In this document: one piece after another, positions 12,969-23,521 of the stretch
How positions within the stretch are numbered: the stretch's first letter is position 1
How the letters are laid out: the number at the start of each line of letters is the position of its first letter
Assembly: GCA_947034885.2 (NCBI GenBank)
Contig: OX344753.2
Location: 17,484,001-17,548,000, forward strand
Origin: Thuidium tamariscinum
Taxonomy: Eukaryota; Streptophyta; Bryopsida; Hypnales; Thuidiaceae
DNA: 64,000 nucleotides
Reading direction: 5' to 3'
The notes under the pieces: generated by a model
Seen by the model: the letters and a program-made list of their open reading frames with translations, nothing else
The model's database searches: none
Told to the model about the DNA's origin: nothing
Program-made: the position numbers and the translations under genes

Positions 12969-14946
12969 ATGGCATCCATCATGCTCGTGGAGGTTTGTAA
13001 CGCGCTCGCAGTGGTGGCGCTCAGCGTGATTGCTTATCAGCTGATGACGAAGGTGCTGTGGGACGGGCTATGGGAGCCTCTGAGGTTTCGTCGCATCATG
13101 GTCAAGCAAGGTGTCAAGGGACCGCCGTTCCGGTTTCTCGTTGGCCAGCTCCCGGATCAGAAAGCGTGCATGGACGCAATTCCTGAAGTTGTACCCATCG
13201 ACAGCTTCGCCGCTTTGTCACCGTCTGTCACGCCTCTGGCCGCACTCTTCTTCCCCCAATTTCCAGGTAGCCCCATTTCCATGTCAGCTTTTTCAGCTCT
13301 TGTGATGTCGTCTGTGGTGTATGCATTCTGAAAATTTGGTGACGACGCAGGTGAGAAGTATTTTCTCTGCTGGGTGGGGAAAGAGACGCGCCTTGTGGTC
13401 CGAGATCCTGAGATTGGGAGAGAATTGTTTATCAGCAATTACGCGTCCTTGAAATGGATTTCCTCGAGGTTTTGGTTCAGCCCTCTGCTTCTTGGGAACG
13501 GCTTGAGTGTGCAAGTAGGAGAGAAATGGGCGACGGAGAGACGCATTATCAATCCGTTCTTTCATCAGGACGCGCTCAAGGTATAGTACGCCACCGCAGG
13601 TAAGGTACAGTGTGTCAACCTGTTGAAGTGGGCGGTGGCTATGACGTTGTTTGGCATGATTGAAGTAGTCATCCGGAGGTATGCATCTTGTAGGGAATGC
13701 TAGAGGCTATGGTGGAAGGGAGTGCGATGGAGATTCGCAAGTGGGAGGAGATTGTAGCGCAAGCTGGAGGCTCGGCGGAAATCGACATTGAGGCAGATGT
13801 TCATACGATTTCCGGAAGAGTGTTGTCGATGACGGCATTTGGTGGAGACTTTGAAAAGGGAGATTTGATCTACAAGACCCAGAAGGAGCTTGCCATGGAG
13901 TTTATGAAAACGGTCCATGACCTAAAATTTTGGCTCATTCCGTTCTACAGGTGAACCCCCAATTTCCATCTTTTACTACTGCCTTGGAGCAGATGCAGTT
14001 ACGCGATTTCCTTTCCATTGCAATCGCTGACCCCTATAGGAGCTCCAAAACAGAAAAATTCCGACAAAACAAAACAAACGTATGGAAGACATGCTCTCCA
14101 AACTCGACAACCTCCTGCACGAAGTCATCCGTGGCCGCTTGCAAGCAGTTCGCGACAAGGAAACAAACTCCTTCGGCAACGACCTTCTGGGGAATATGCT
14201 CACAGCTGCCACCGACAGCTGGGAAGAACAAACGCCCCAGTTCAACTTGTCATCGGTTCTAAACAACTGCAAGTTATTCTACTTCTCTGGTCAAGACACA
14301 GTTGCCAATGCAGTATTGTTCACAATCCTAATGCTGGCATTACGTCCCGAATGGCAATCGCGTGCCCGCAAGGAGGTTCTGGAGATTCTCGGAGACGAAG
14401 AGAATTTCAATCCTAGCGCATTGTCTCGCCTCAAAGTGGTACAAACCCTAGCCCTAATTCATTCATCTCGTCATCCCCAAATCGTAAAATTCTCGAGCTA
14501 ACACTTTACGATTTCCACAGATGGGGATGATAGTGAACGAGACCATGCGGACATTCACCCCTTCACCATCCATGACGAGAGTGGCAATGAAGGATTTGCA
14601 TCTGAAGGACTTGTTCATTCCCAAGGGCATGACGATTGAATTTGCAATGAGCGCTCTTCACCAAGACAAGCAGTACTGGGGCGACGATGTTGGGGAGTTC
14701 AAGCCCGAGAGATTTGCGAATGGCGTTTCGGGAGCTTGCTCGCATCCGCAAGCCTTCAATCCGTTTGGGTTGGGGCCCAGGACTTGCATAGGCAACGGCT
14801 TCGCCGTGATGGAGATGAGGATCGTCCTGGCTAGCGTGTTGCGACGGTTTGAGATTCTACCATCGCCGAATTACAAGCATCACCCGATCTTAGTCATGGT
14901 GACCAGACCCAAGTTCGGGCTTCCCATCGTTCTCAAAGCGCGGTAA
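12969..14946 (+). CDS. Cytochrome P450, CYP72 clan
   Basis: Heme-thiolate monooxygenase anchored in the endoplasmic reticulum. Five exons: 12969-13266, 13351-13580, 13694-13950, 14054-14438 and 14521-14946. Their phases join to about 531 codons, normal for the family. Residues 5-25 form a hydrophobic anchor, followed by a Gly-Pro-Pro hinge (KGPPFRFL) typical of the clan. The I-helix reads FSGQDTVAN near residue 340, where most members have AGxET(T/S). ExxR is NETMR (E397, R400), PERF follows, and the heme loop is FNPFGLGPRTCIG with Cys479 as ligand. The N-terminal pattern and C-terminal tail resemble CYP714/CYP709/CYP735-type enzymes, which act on hormones such as gibberellins and cytokinins. 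The substrate cannot be read from sequence. The third intron's acceptor was placed at 14053 because only that site keeps frame and gives the expected PTKQN segment. Confidence 0.93.
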
Positions 14947-15104
14947 GTTAAACCCTGAAACGCTGCTGAGGACGCAAAACGTCTTTGGGATGACTTCAGT
15001 TCACCTGAGACTGTAGGATGGAAATGTATTTTCATACAATTTTTTTTTTCTGGAAGTTGTTGGAGAATTTTTTTTTGAAACATATGACCTTCAAGGGCTG
15101 CAGT

Positions 15105-15325
15105 TAGAGCGACACGACACAACAACCAAGGCAACCCAGTTGAATAGCCAAGGAATTACACGCCTTGGGTATCCCTGTCAAGAACCAGTGGAGGAACACC
15201 AACCTTCTCCTCGTGCATAGCCCCCATGCGAGCGATGTCAACATAGGGAGTTGAACCAGGGACCTAGAGTATCCCAACAGAAGTCCCTACCACTTGTCCT
15301 ATCACCCAAGGTAGCTTAAGGTCAT
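15105..15325 (-). repeat. Probable tRNA-derived SINE
   Basis: On the minus strand, TAGGACAAGTGG (about 15303-15292) resembles an A box and GGTTCAACTCC (about 15260-15250) matches the B-box consensus GGTTCGANTCC at ten of eleven positions. The spacing suits an internal RNA polymerase III promoter. The segment does not fold as an intact tRNA, and unrelated GC-richer sequence follows the B box, as in plant SINEs. It lies just 3' of the P450. A decayed tRNA is the alternative. Confidence 0.5.
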
Positions 15326-15353
15326 TGCGGACTAGTTGGAGTATATTTTTAAA

Positions 15354-15652
15354 GACTAGGGATTGTTACGCCTTCTTTGAGAATGAATCTACTATGAAGA
15401 ATGAAAAGGTATGGAGTGAAAAGACGTGACACTATAGGAATCTATCATGAAGAAGGTGTAACAATCCTTCTGAAATGGAGAGAAATAGAAAGGAAGAAGA
15501 AATTTCTTCATGCCCATTCTTCACCTAAAGAGGAGAAGAAAAAAACTCCTCAACCTTTAAAAAATAGGCCCCTCTCAATTCAAGAAGATAGGTCCATGTT
15601 CTCAACCAAAGAGAAAATTGGGAATGGGAAGAAGGTGTGACATTCCCTAATA
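15354..15652. repeat. Inverted-end repeat with AAGAAGGTGTRACA motif
   Basis: CTAGGGATTGTTACGCCTTCTT at the left is mirrored by GAAGAAGGTGTGACATTCCC at the right. A third inverted partner, AAGAAGGTGTAACAATCC, lies at about 15454-15471. This suggests a small element or overlapping terminal repeats of about 300 bp. No coding function is evident; the frame at 15401-15640 is lysine-rich and compositionally driven. Confidence 0.4.
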
Positions 15653-15659
15653 GTATTGT

Positions 15660-18600
15660 AAATTCCCTTACTATTGTGGTGTTATTTACTTTTTTGAAGA
15701 AGAAGATGTTAATCCACAAATTGTCTTTGTAGTGTATTTTGGCCATTTTTTTGCTATTACTCTTGTTGTGAATTTTAGTGATAAAAATGATTTAAAAAAA
15801 ATTTGAGTTCAACTACTGAAATGAAGTAACTTGTCAAGTATAGTTTCTACTTCAACTAGATGTTTTGAATCTATTTGTAATCTTCAATATTTTATAGCAA
15901 TATGAACTTTGGCCCTATATCTATGGTTTGTTTGTTTTCTACTTTTAGAGTAACAAAATGACTTTGGTGCCATGATGTTATATACTATAATATATATTTG
16001 TGGTATAAATTTCATATTTTTGAATATATCTTGTATTTGGTATGAATTCTGTTCATTTTTTCTTCAAAAATTCATAACAAAATCTGAGAAGTTTATTACT
16101 TGTAGTATATATGACTTCATTTGTGAAAAATCAATGTTAAAATTTTCGTTCTAATCTAGTTGCGAAATGGTGGTAAATGATGAAAATGGTAGCAAATGGT
16201 GAGGCTTGAAATTAGTAGTAATAGGTTATGTCTTTCAAGGGTTGAATTAAATAGGATTTGCTTTAAGAACATCCATTTAACTTTGAAAAGACAAGACTTA
16301 TCACCAAGGTGGTCAAGCCAAAAAGGATTCAATTCTTGAACCAGCAGGTGCATTCTTCATTTTAAAAATAACCTTGAAAGTCATTAAGTATTGGTCACTT
16401 TTTTGGCCTTAGTGTCCTTCACAAGTTAATCCTATTGGCAAGGTAGATTATTCCTATTACCAAAATTTCTCAAAATTTTATGATGAATTGGTCTGTATTT
16501 TGTTTCTATAACTTTTTTGAAAGTCATTACTCCAACAATAATAACCTATAAAGTCTTTGTTGTAGGTTAAGCTAGTAGAAGGAATATGATTAGAGTCATT
16601 TTCTATTCTTAACTACTAGTGACCTGAGGGGAATGTACTTTCAAATTGGGCCTATTGAAATTGCTAAGAACTTGACCAATTTATTTGCTCATTTTTTTCT
16701 TGAGACCATGTAGAATTTATCCATATGATCTTATAGTTCACATTGAGAATGAGCACCTCATAAAATTTCAAGTTATTTGACTGCATAGTTTCATAGATAT
16801 TTAAGTTTGAAGTTTGATTTGGATTAATGGAAAAACAAGGCAATGCACTTGAGGGAGCATATTTTAGTGAGAATATCTTCCAATGATGACCTTTTTGAAC
16901 TCAATGAAAGACAAGAGAAATGAAAATGCTCATCTAAAATTTCACAACATTTTGGTTCAATTTACAATTTTTCATAGAGTTTGCAATGTACAATAGTAAT
17001 AGAAATGAAAATAGTGTCCAGAGTAGTCTTTGTAAGAGAAACAAAAATGAATAATCTTGATTTTTCCTTGAATTCCTTGGATTTAGTGTACGTGTAGGTC
17101 AGTTTCGGCAGATTCATGCCGAAATATTTTATTTTTTGCAATTTAACAATTTAGCAAACTCATAGGAATTTTGTTATTTTGGGTACTTTGTGAGGAAACC
17201 CCTAGTTTTGGATTGATTCTTTCTATTTATGTATAAATGTATTCCTTTCTCTAATTTTTCTCAAGGACAATTTTTTCAGATTTTTAGAAATAGTTGTAAA
17301 TAATTTTCTAAATTTCGACATCTTCAAAATTTTCCTAATTTATTTACAAAATTGACTTCCATATACAGTACCCATTTTGAGCCTTAGAAGACATTTTGAC
17401 CTTTTACAATTATTAAAAAAAAATTCAACCATTACAAAATTATATTCAAATTTTTTTATTTCAAAAACTTTCATAAAAAACACTTTTGTTTTCCCCTAGA
17501 TTTGCATATTGGCCGAAAGTCAAACATCAGCCTCTACAAGGGTACAATTTCTCTAATGGGTGGGCAAAATTGGTTGACTTCTTAGTTCATGTCGAAATCG
17601 AACCAAAAAAATTTCTTATATGGGTAAAGTGAACATTTTCAAATTGTTGCCCTTCTTTTATCATCTTTTTGTTTTCAAATTTTTAGTATTTTTCCTACAA
17701 AAATTGTTTCTAAAAAATAGACTATATTATAAATATAATGGTGATAGTATCATCAAATGAAAATGAAAATTTGTGCCTTCTAATTTTTTTAATAATTTAG
17801 TTGTATTGTATAGTTTATGACTCATGTTTTTTGGTTCAATTTGGACATGAACTAAAAAGTCAACCAAATAATGTGATTTTTGCTCAACAATACTACACAA
17901 TTTTAATCTTTCAAATTGTTTTATTGTGTACAATCTAAAGCATTATTCATTCAATTTAGGCAACTTGTAATAAACTCCACTTCTACTTTCAAAGTTTGGA
18001 AGATATATAATTATCAAGGAAGCCAAAGTCTAATGACTAAATTTGGCAAGGCAAAAAAACTTGTTTTTGTAGCTTCAAATGCTATAGTTTTGACGCCTAC
18101 GTGGTCCATGTTTTTGAATTTTGTTATATCATTCCCATAGTAATATACCAAATTTTGCTAATTTCTTTTAGTCAATTTCTTAAAAACATCTTTTTTCTTG
18201 TATTCTTTTTCAATGTACAAGGGAAGGGAAATTTTTTTATTGTTATGCTTGAAACATACCCTAATTAATTAAGTATACTAAGAGATATCTTAAAATTTGT
18301 CCTTCATTTCTACTCAATTCTTTAATTGCAAATAATAATTTTTCCTAGTCCTTTGCAATGAAAAGTAGGATTTTTTTATAAGGGCATTATAACCTTTCAC
18401 AATACTTGTAGTCTTCTAATAACTTTAGTGACAAATCTAAAGTATTAAATGATTTTACACAGTTTAGTGAATGTTAAAGATGCACCAAATCTATCACCTT
18501 GAATGGTATCCATTTACTTATCAACAATCCTAATAATGTGATAGGAACTTTGTATTTTATTTCATAATCTTTTAGAATCTAGTTACATTGTACTTTTTAT

Positions 18601-19640
18601 GGAAGTCTAATTACGTTATAGAAATATCTAATTATAATACTTGGTGTGCATCACTTTGATAGAAACTCTCTTAGCTTGTGTATATATATAATAAAGTTTT
18701 GTTTTTTTAGCATAAAAGATGTGCATTATAAATGTTTCCATCATATCTATTAAATTTTATTTGAAATTTTTATTTATCTATATTCTAAATTAATCATCAT
18801 CTAAATCCATATAAACTAAATTAGATGTTCACAAAAAATATGCATTTGATTGTTATATTTACTCGCATGCTTAGGGAAAAACATATAAGATAGAAGGAAA
18901 ACTAACTTATTAATCGTTCAAATTTGGATTTGAAACTCACTAATCTCAAAGGTGAGATTGTTCTAGAAAGTGAATCAAACCACATGGATTGGATCTTTGT
19001 CATTTAAATTGTGAAAACTTTGTTAAAAAATCTTAGATAGATGATGTCATTAGTTTCTTGGAGCCTAGATTCTAGTTTTTTCCTAAGATAAATGTATCAA
19101 ATTGTCTTGTTTTTTTTATTGTTGGTTAAACTTGTATTTTGTATTGTATGCTGGCTAATTTTGAGTTTTGATTCTGAATGCAAATTCACATTTTTCAAAT
19201 TTGATCATTTACAGTAAAAAATAAGTTCTTTGATGAAAATTTGTTTTGAAATGATGAAAAATTTAGGATAGGGAAGTGAGCCTAGAAAAGAAGGCTAGAC
19301 TTTTGAAAATTTTATGGTCTTTGGACATTTTGAAATTTAAGTGTTCCTTACATTGTCTTCTTTGAGCCATTCTTAGGATTTTACAGGAACAAACTTTTAA
19401 TGTATGCCAATCACAGAATGTGGTAAGAGTTAATTTTTCTTCATTCTAAATCTAAAATGTTGTAATTAGATTTATTGAATAATTTGAAAATAAAAAAATA
19501 AGATTTTGTACAATTGGGATTCCAAATTTAAATCATTTCAAGGTTTTGATACACAAGTGTTAAAAATGACCTTGGGGTATGATAAGGTAGAAGTAAATAT
19601 AATAGATAACTTTAACATTTCAACAAGTAAGATGAGGGAA
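15660..19640. other. AT-rich intergenic DNA with one long-spaced inverted repeat
   Basis: Nothing gene-like is visible. The one structure seen is an imperfect inverted repeat: GGTTGACTTCTTAGTTCATG at about 17570 and CATGAACTAAAAAGTCAACC at about 17847. The arms are 45-60 bp and the overall span about 320 bp, probably a decayed inverted-repeat element. Confidence 0.5.
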
Positions 19641-19646
19641 ATTCAT

Positions 19647-19920
19647 CATTAGATGAAATCTGAGGGCATTACAGGGCCGTTTCGGGTCTATTCCCGAAAC
19701 GGCTCCCATTGCCGCAGACCCCTGTCAGGCCGACTTTTATCAAAAAATAAAAAAATAAATTTTTTTTTGGGTCTTGAAATATGAAAATAAGTCCAAAACA
19801 ATTTTTTTTTATTACGTGGCAAAGTCCCGACCACGTAGGATTCGAGTTCACAGGGCAGAAACTACGTTCCCGCAGTCCGGGAACCTACAGTCTCCTAATG
19901 CCCTCAAATTTCTTCTAATG
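19647..19920. mobile_element. CATTAG-family inverted-repeat element, copy 1
   Basis: The left end is CATTAGATGAAATCTGAGGGC and the right end GCCCTCAAATTTCTTCTAATG, inverted. Internally TTACGTGGCAAAGTCCCGACCACGTAGGATTC carries a short palindromic GTGG...CCAC block that recurs in the other copies, in the opposite orientation. It is 274 bp and non-coding. Confidence 0.75.
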
Positions 19921-20560
19921 TGTAAAATTGAGCTCAATGTGTGCAAAGGTAAGGATGAAGAGCAATGCAAATAAAAAAGAATTTTTTTCTTCAAAAATGA
20001 ACATTTAATTCAATATAAATGTAGATTTTCCACAAGAATCCATTCCAATTTCATAGACTCACCTATCATGGTTAGTTTTGGCACTTTTCCCTAAACAATA
20101 AAGAAAGAGAGATAATTGGACGCAAAAGTACAAATAGAGAATCTTTTTCAATAAATAGTGCATCCAAGTGTTGTCTACTATAGGTTAATCTATGAAGCCA
20201 TTAAAAGAGGTACTTCTACCTAAATCAACAATTTTTCTTTTTTCATTTGTTCACAAACATTTTTCATCCATTCAATGGTTTATACAAGGACAACTGAGGA
20301 GTCTCAGCCACGGATGAAATTTTTTGGCTCAGCACTGTAGGGGCGAAATAATATCTAGGATGAGAAAAGCTTAAGAAATAAAAGGAATAGTCCCTCAGCG
20401 AACCAGAACCCGCCACGTAGAATCACCCCACATGCAGCAACAAACATCATGTGAGTTGGCAATTGACAACGCACCTCGGAACTTTATTTTTTCAATATTA
20501 TTCAGAATTTAAAACAGCCCTCCAACGGATGAAATATCTGATGATAGGATGAACGTGGTC
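19921..20560. other. Intergenic and promoter-proximal region of the MGC gene
   Basis: AT-rich to about 20280, then G+C rises toward the MGC gene leader. No separate gene is recognised. The GC-rich part from about 20400 probably contains the promoter. Confidence 0.4.
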
Positions 20561-22042
20561 AACTTCTGGCAAGATTGGATGAATTTTCGCCCCTTCTGAC
20601 CCTGGCACGAGTCCCTTGTCGACTATACGTGGGCCGAAGAACGAGGATCGTCGTCCATCGTGCCGGCGAAATCGTCAAGAACTCGACGACGTCCGTCGAT
20701 ATTGGGGAACGGCCACTAGGCTCCTCTGCCGTCCTCCTACTGCTTTTGAATGCCCGCAGTGGATGGTGAGTTCTGCTCCCGTTTTGCGATTCCTGATTGT
20801 CGGATCGGTCTGGGAGCTTGCCAGGATCGTTGACAGGTGCCGCCGTCAAATTTCTTCAGGCTCTTTTGCGGCGGAAACGTTTGAAGTGCGTGCGTCGCGA
20901 GAGGGACGACGGTCGGTGGTGGAAATTTGAATCCGAAATAGGTGTGTGTTTGATCTCGCGCGTTGTGTCAGTGATTTGGCGTCGTAAATTGATCTTCGGT
21001 GAAATATGTTTGCAGAAATTTGTTCTGATAAACTTCTTCAAGGATTTTAAAGATTTATTGTTTCTTGTTTTGAAGCTTATTACAGAAGCTGTATTTCTTC
21101 GCTGATCCAGTCAATATTTTACTGCTTGACTTGAAAATTCCCGAGATGATGCTTGAAAACAGTGGATTTTCCTGAGATTTCGTTGTTCTTTGTGAAAGGA
21201 GTCTTGTGCGCGGTATTGCTCTGCGCTGTGTGTGTGAAGTTGGCGTGCGTCGGTAATTTGATCTCGTTGTAGAGGAACGTGTTGTGAAAGTAATTTGCTT
21301 TGAAAGTTGGTTTTAGGCAGTTGGAGAAGTTTGTTTTCTTGTTTTGAATTCTGTATTTTGTGGTGGAATGAGTTCGATGATTTGATCATTGAGCCTGTGT
21401 GGAGAATTCTCGTGGTGATGGAGGAGTGTGATTTGAGAATAGCGATTTAGCTGAAGGTCGTAATAGAATATTTTTCTCTTGGGGGAGGAATTTTGTGCGT
21501 TGTGTAGGTCTTTATTATTGTCAGTGTTGGAATAGTTCTTGTATCAGTGACTTGACAAAGTCAGTTGTTGAGAGGATTTTCTCGAGAAGTCTGGCTTCAT
21601 GTAGTTCGAGGAATGTTGTTTCTTGTTTGAACTGATTGTGGAGGATGTATCTTGTGGCGGAATGAATCGGTGAATATTTGATTGATCTTGTGTGGTGAAT
21701 TCTCATGGTGATTGAGAGGGAGCTATTTGAAAATTTGTTTTATGCGGACAAAAGTATATTTTGTCCTTCTTTGCAAGGAGTCTTGTGCGCGGTACGGGCT
21801 TTTGTTATTGTCAGTTTGAAGTGGGAGGTTATTGACTCTACTTGAGTCTTAGACTTGCTTACTTCACTTTGATAACGAGAAGGTCGTCGGATCAGTAAAT
21901 ACCGTTATGTGTTATTTTTTGTAGGCTCTTTCTAGCAATGATTTGCAATAATATCGTCTGGGCTGATGTCCTTTCTTGAAAGAAGGCTTCCATTTGTTAT
22001 CTGAATGCGATTCCCTCGTACTTTCATTTCAGGAAATAAACA
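20560..22042 (+). promoter_or_regulatory. Long 5' leader and leader intron of the MGC protein gene
   Basis: A GC-rich block at 20560-20940 precedes an AT-richer, T-rich stretch that ends in TACTTTCATTTCAG at about 22032, a good 3' splice site 10 bases before the ATG. A GTGAGT at 20767 (after TGGATG) is one possible donor, so a leader intron of over 1 kb is likely. The leader block has open frames on both strands with proline/arginine-rich composition that I take as non-coding. Imperfect direct repeats with a period near 290 bp run from about 21190 to 21800. Confidence 0.5.
21190..21800 (+). repeat. Imperfect ~290-bp tandem repeats in the leader intron
   Basis: AAGGAGTCTTGTGCGCGGTA occurs at about 21197 and 21777, two periods apart. 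TTATTATTGTCAG near 21510 corresponds to TTGTTATTGTCAG near 21800. TTGTGGTGGAATGAGTTCG (about 21358) corresponds to TTGTGGCGGAATGAATCGG (about 21652). This fits two to three diverged units of roughly 285-290 bp. Confidence 0.6.
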
Positions 22043-23521
22043 ATGGGGTGCAGTATTTCCAAGCCCGCCGGAGAACCTCGGACGATAATAATTAGACTCC
22101 CCAGTACCTGTAGTAATATAGCGAGAAGCTTCTCATCTCCATCTCACTTGGCAGCTGGAGAGCACGTCCCTGAGAAGCCAAATATAGATAGTGTTCATGC
22201 AGTTTCCCTTACTTCCAGTACCTACGGTTCCTTGCAATTAGATCCTCTGGAAGATTATGGAGAAGTGCGGAGTAGAAGAGGTAGCAGTGAATATCTTATG
22301 GATGTGACGTCTGAAAACAGTAGTAAGAGTGTAGACCGTCCTGTAAGCAAGTATCCTAACTCTTGGTCTGGGGTAATTGATTCATCTTTGAGTTCTTCTG
22401 GTCGAAATAGGGACAATAAGAAGGCGATACCTTTGAAAGGCGCAAATAACAATCAGGTGGAAATCATCGACATGTGGGAGCTCATGGAGGGTGTTGAAGA
22501 CGAGAAAGCGACGCTGAAGATGTTGAGAGCCTTGGTGGAAAAACCAAGCATGTCGGGGTTTGATAGTGAGAAATCAACACCTCGTTTATCCACGACAATT
22601 CATACAATTGAAGACGTGGATAATGTCTTAGATGACGGGAGATCTCTTCCTTCGGGCTATCGTTTTAGGAGGGGTTCTTCGCTGGAGGCAGCGGTACCTG
22701 TACGTCCTTCGCACGAGTCTGGTTTAAATTCTGATGGAATGATTGGAAGAACTTCTGCCATGCTGCAGAAACGACGCGCTCGGGCAATGCAGATCAGCAA
22801 GGATGTCATATCAGAGTTGGACGAGCTCAGGAGGAGAAATCTTTCTCGAAGTCAGGAATTTAATACATCAGGAAAAAGTATTTTGTCTCGGAGTCAGGAA
22901 TTTAGTTCTTCAGGTAGAAGAGATATGTCTCGGAGCCAGGAATTTAGTTCTTCAGGTAGAAGAGATATGTCCCGGAGCCAGGAATTTATTAACACTGGAA
23001 GAAGAGGACTATCTCGAATTCAAGAATTTAATTCCGCAAGAAGGCGTTATCTCTCTCAGAGTCAGGACTACGATTTTATAGAAAGGAACAGGCATATCCG
23101 GAGCCCAAATCTTGATCATGTTAGGAGGGGCAACCTATTCAAGAATGAAGAGCACGACTCAAGTAAGAGTGTTCATGCTGTGGAAAGTCAGGAGTTTGCC
23201 AGACCTCCTTTGGCCAAGCCTAAGCAAGTTGTTGCTAGACGTCATAGTGTTCATGAGATTTCCAGGATTGTTGAACTTAAAGACGAGAGGGTGACTGCTT
23301 TGTCAAAACCAGACATTGTGTTGAGAAGCCCTATGCTAAGAGGTATTGGAGTTGAAAGGCAAAGAGTCCGCCCTGGTCGAGGGTCATCCATGGCATCAGC
23401 TGCCATCAGTATTGAAAGTACAAATAAACCTTCGTTGCGAAGTCAGACTCTACCTCCTGAACGGAAAACTGTGCCCAAAGCTGCTGACCCGACAATGGCG
23501 AACTTAGATCTCAACGCATGA
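22043..23521 (+). CDS. N-terminally acylated protein related to the N-half of plant glutaredoxin-domain proteins
   Basis: A single-exon frame of 492 residues. It begins MGCSISK: Gly2 with Ser6 fits N-myristoylation and Cys3 fits palmitoylation, so plasma-membrane attachment is likely. VSLTSSTYGSL (residues 54-64) and DMWELMEGVED (143-153) are signature blocks of a plant family whose members usually end in a glutaredoxin domain (the Arabidopsis At5g39865 type, from memory). No glutaredoxin domain follows here. Instead residues 267-343 contain six tandem 14-residue units with core SRSQEF, then a basic, serine-rich tail. The remainder is low in predicted order. The chosen ATG directly follows a leader 3' splice site. 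The stop is TGA immediately followed by TAG in frame, after which the frame stays open to 24019. Function unknown; a membrane-bound scaffold or regulatory protein is a guess. Confidence 0.85.
   Translation: MGCSISKPAGEPRTIIIRLPSTCSNIARSFSSPSHLAAGEHVPEKPNIDSVHAVSLTSSTYGSLQLDPLEDYGEVRSRRGSSEYLMDVTSENSSKSVDRPVSKYPNSWSGVIDSSLSSSGRNRDNKKAIPLKGANNNQVEIIDMWELMEGVEDEKATLKMLRALVEKPSMSGFDSEKSTPRLSTTIHTIEDVDNVLDDGRSLPSGYRFRRGSSLEAAVPVRPSHESGLNSDGMIGRTSAMLQKRRARAMQISKDVISELDELRRRNLSRSQEFNTSGKSILSRSQEFSSSGRRDMSRSQEFSSSGRRDMSRSQEFINTGRRGLSRIQEFNSARRRYLSQSQDYDFIERNRHIRSPNLDHVRRGNLFKNEEHDSSKSVHAVESQEFARPPLAKPKQVVARRHSVHEISRIVELKDERVTALSKPDIVLRSPMLRGIGVERQRVRPGRGSSMASAAISIESTNKPSLRSQTLPPERKTVPKAADPTMANLDLNA

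Noticed and set aside
15225-15315. Possible intact tRNA gene (minus strand)
   Set aside because: B box is good but acceptor stem and anticodon arm do not form; a SINE explains it better.
20559-20930. Open frames of about 100 codons on both strands upstream of the MGC gene
   Set aside because: They overlap each other on opposite strands in GC-rich leader sequence and show no domain or codon pattern.
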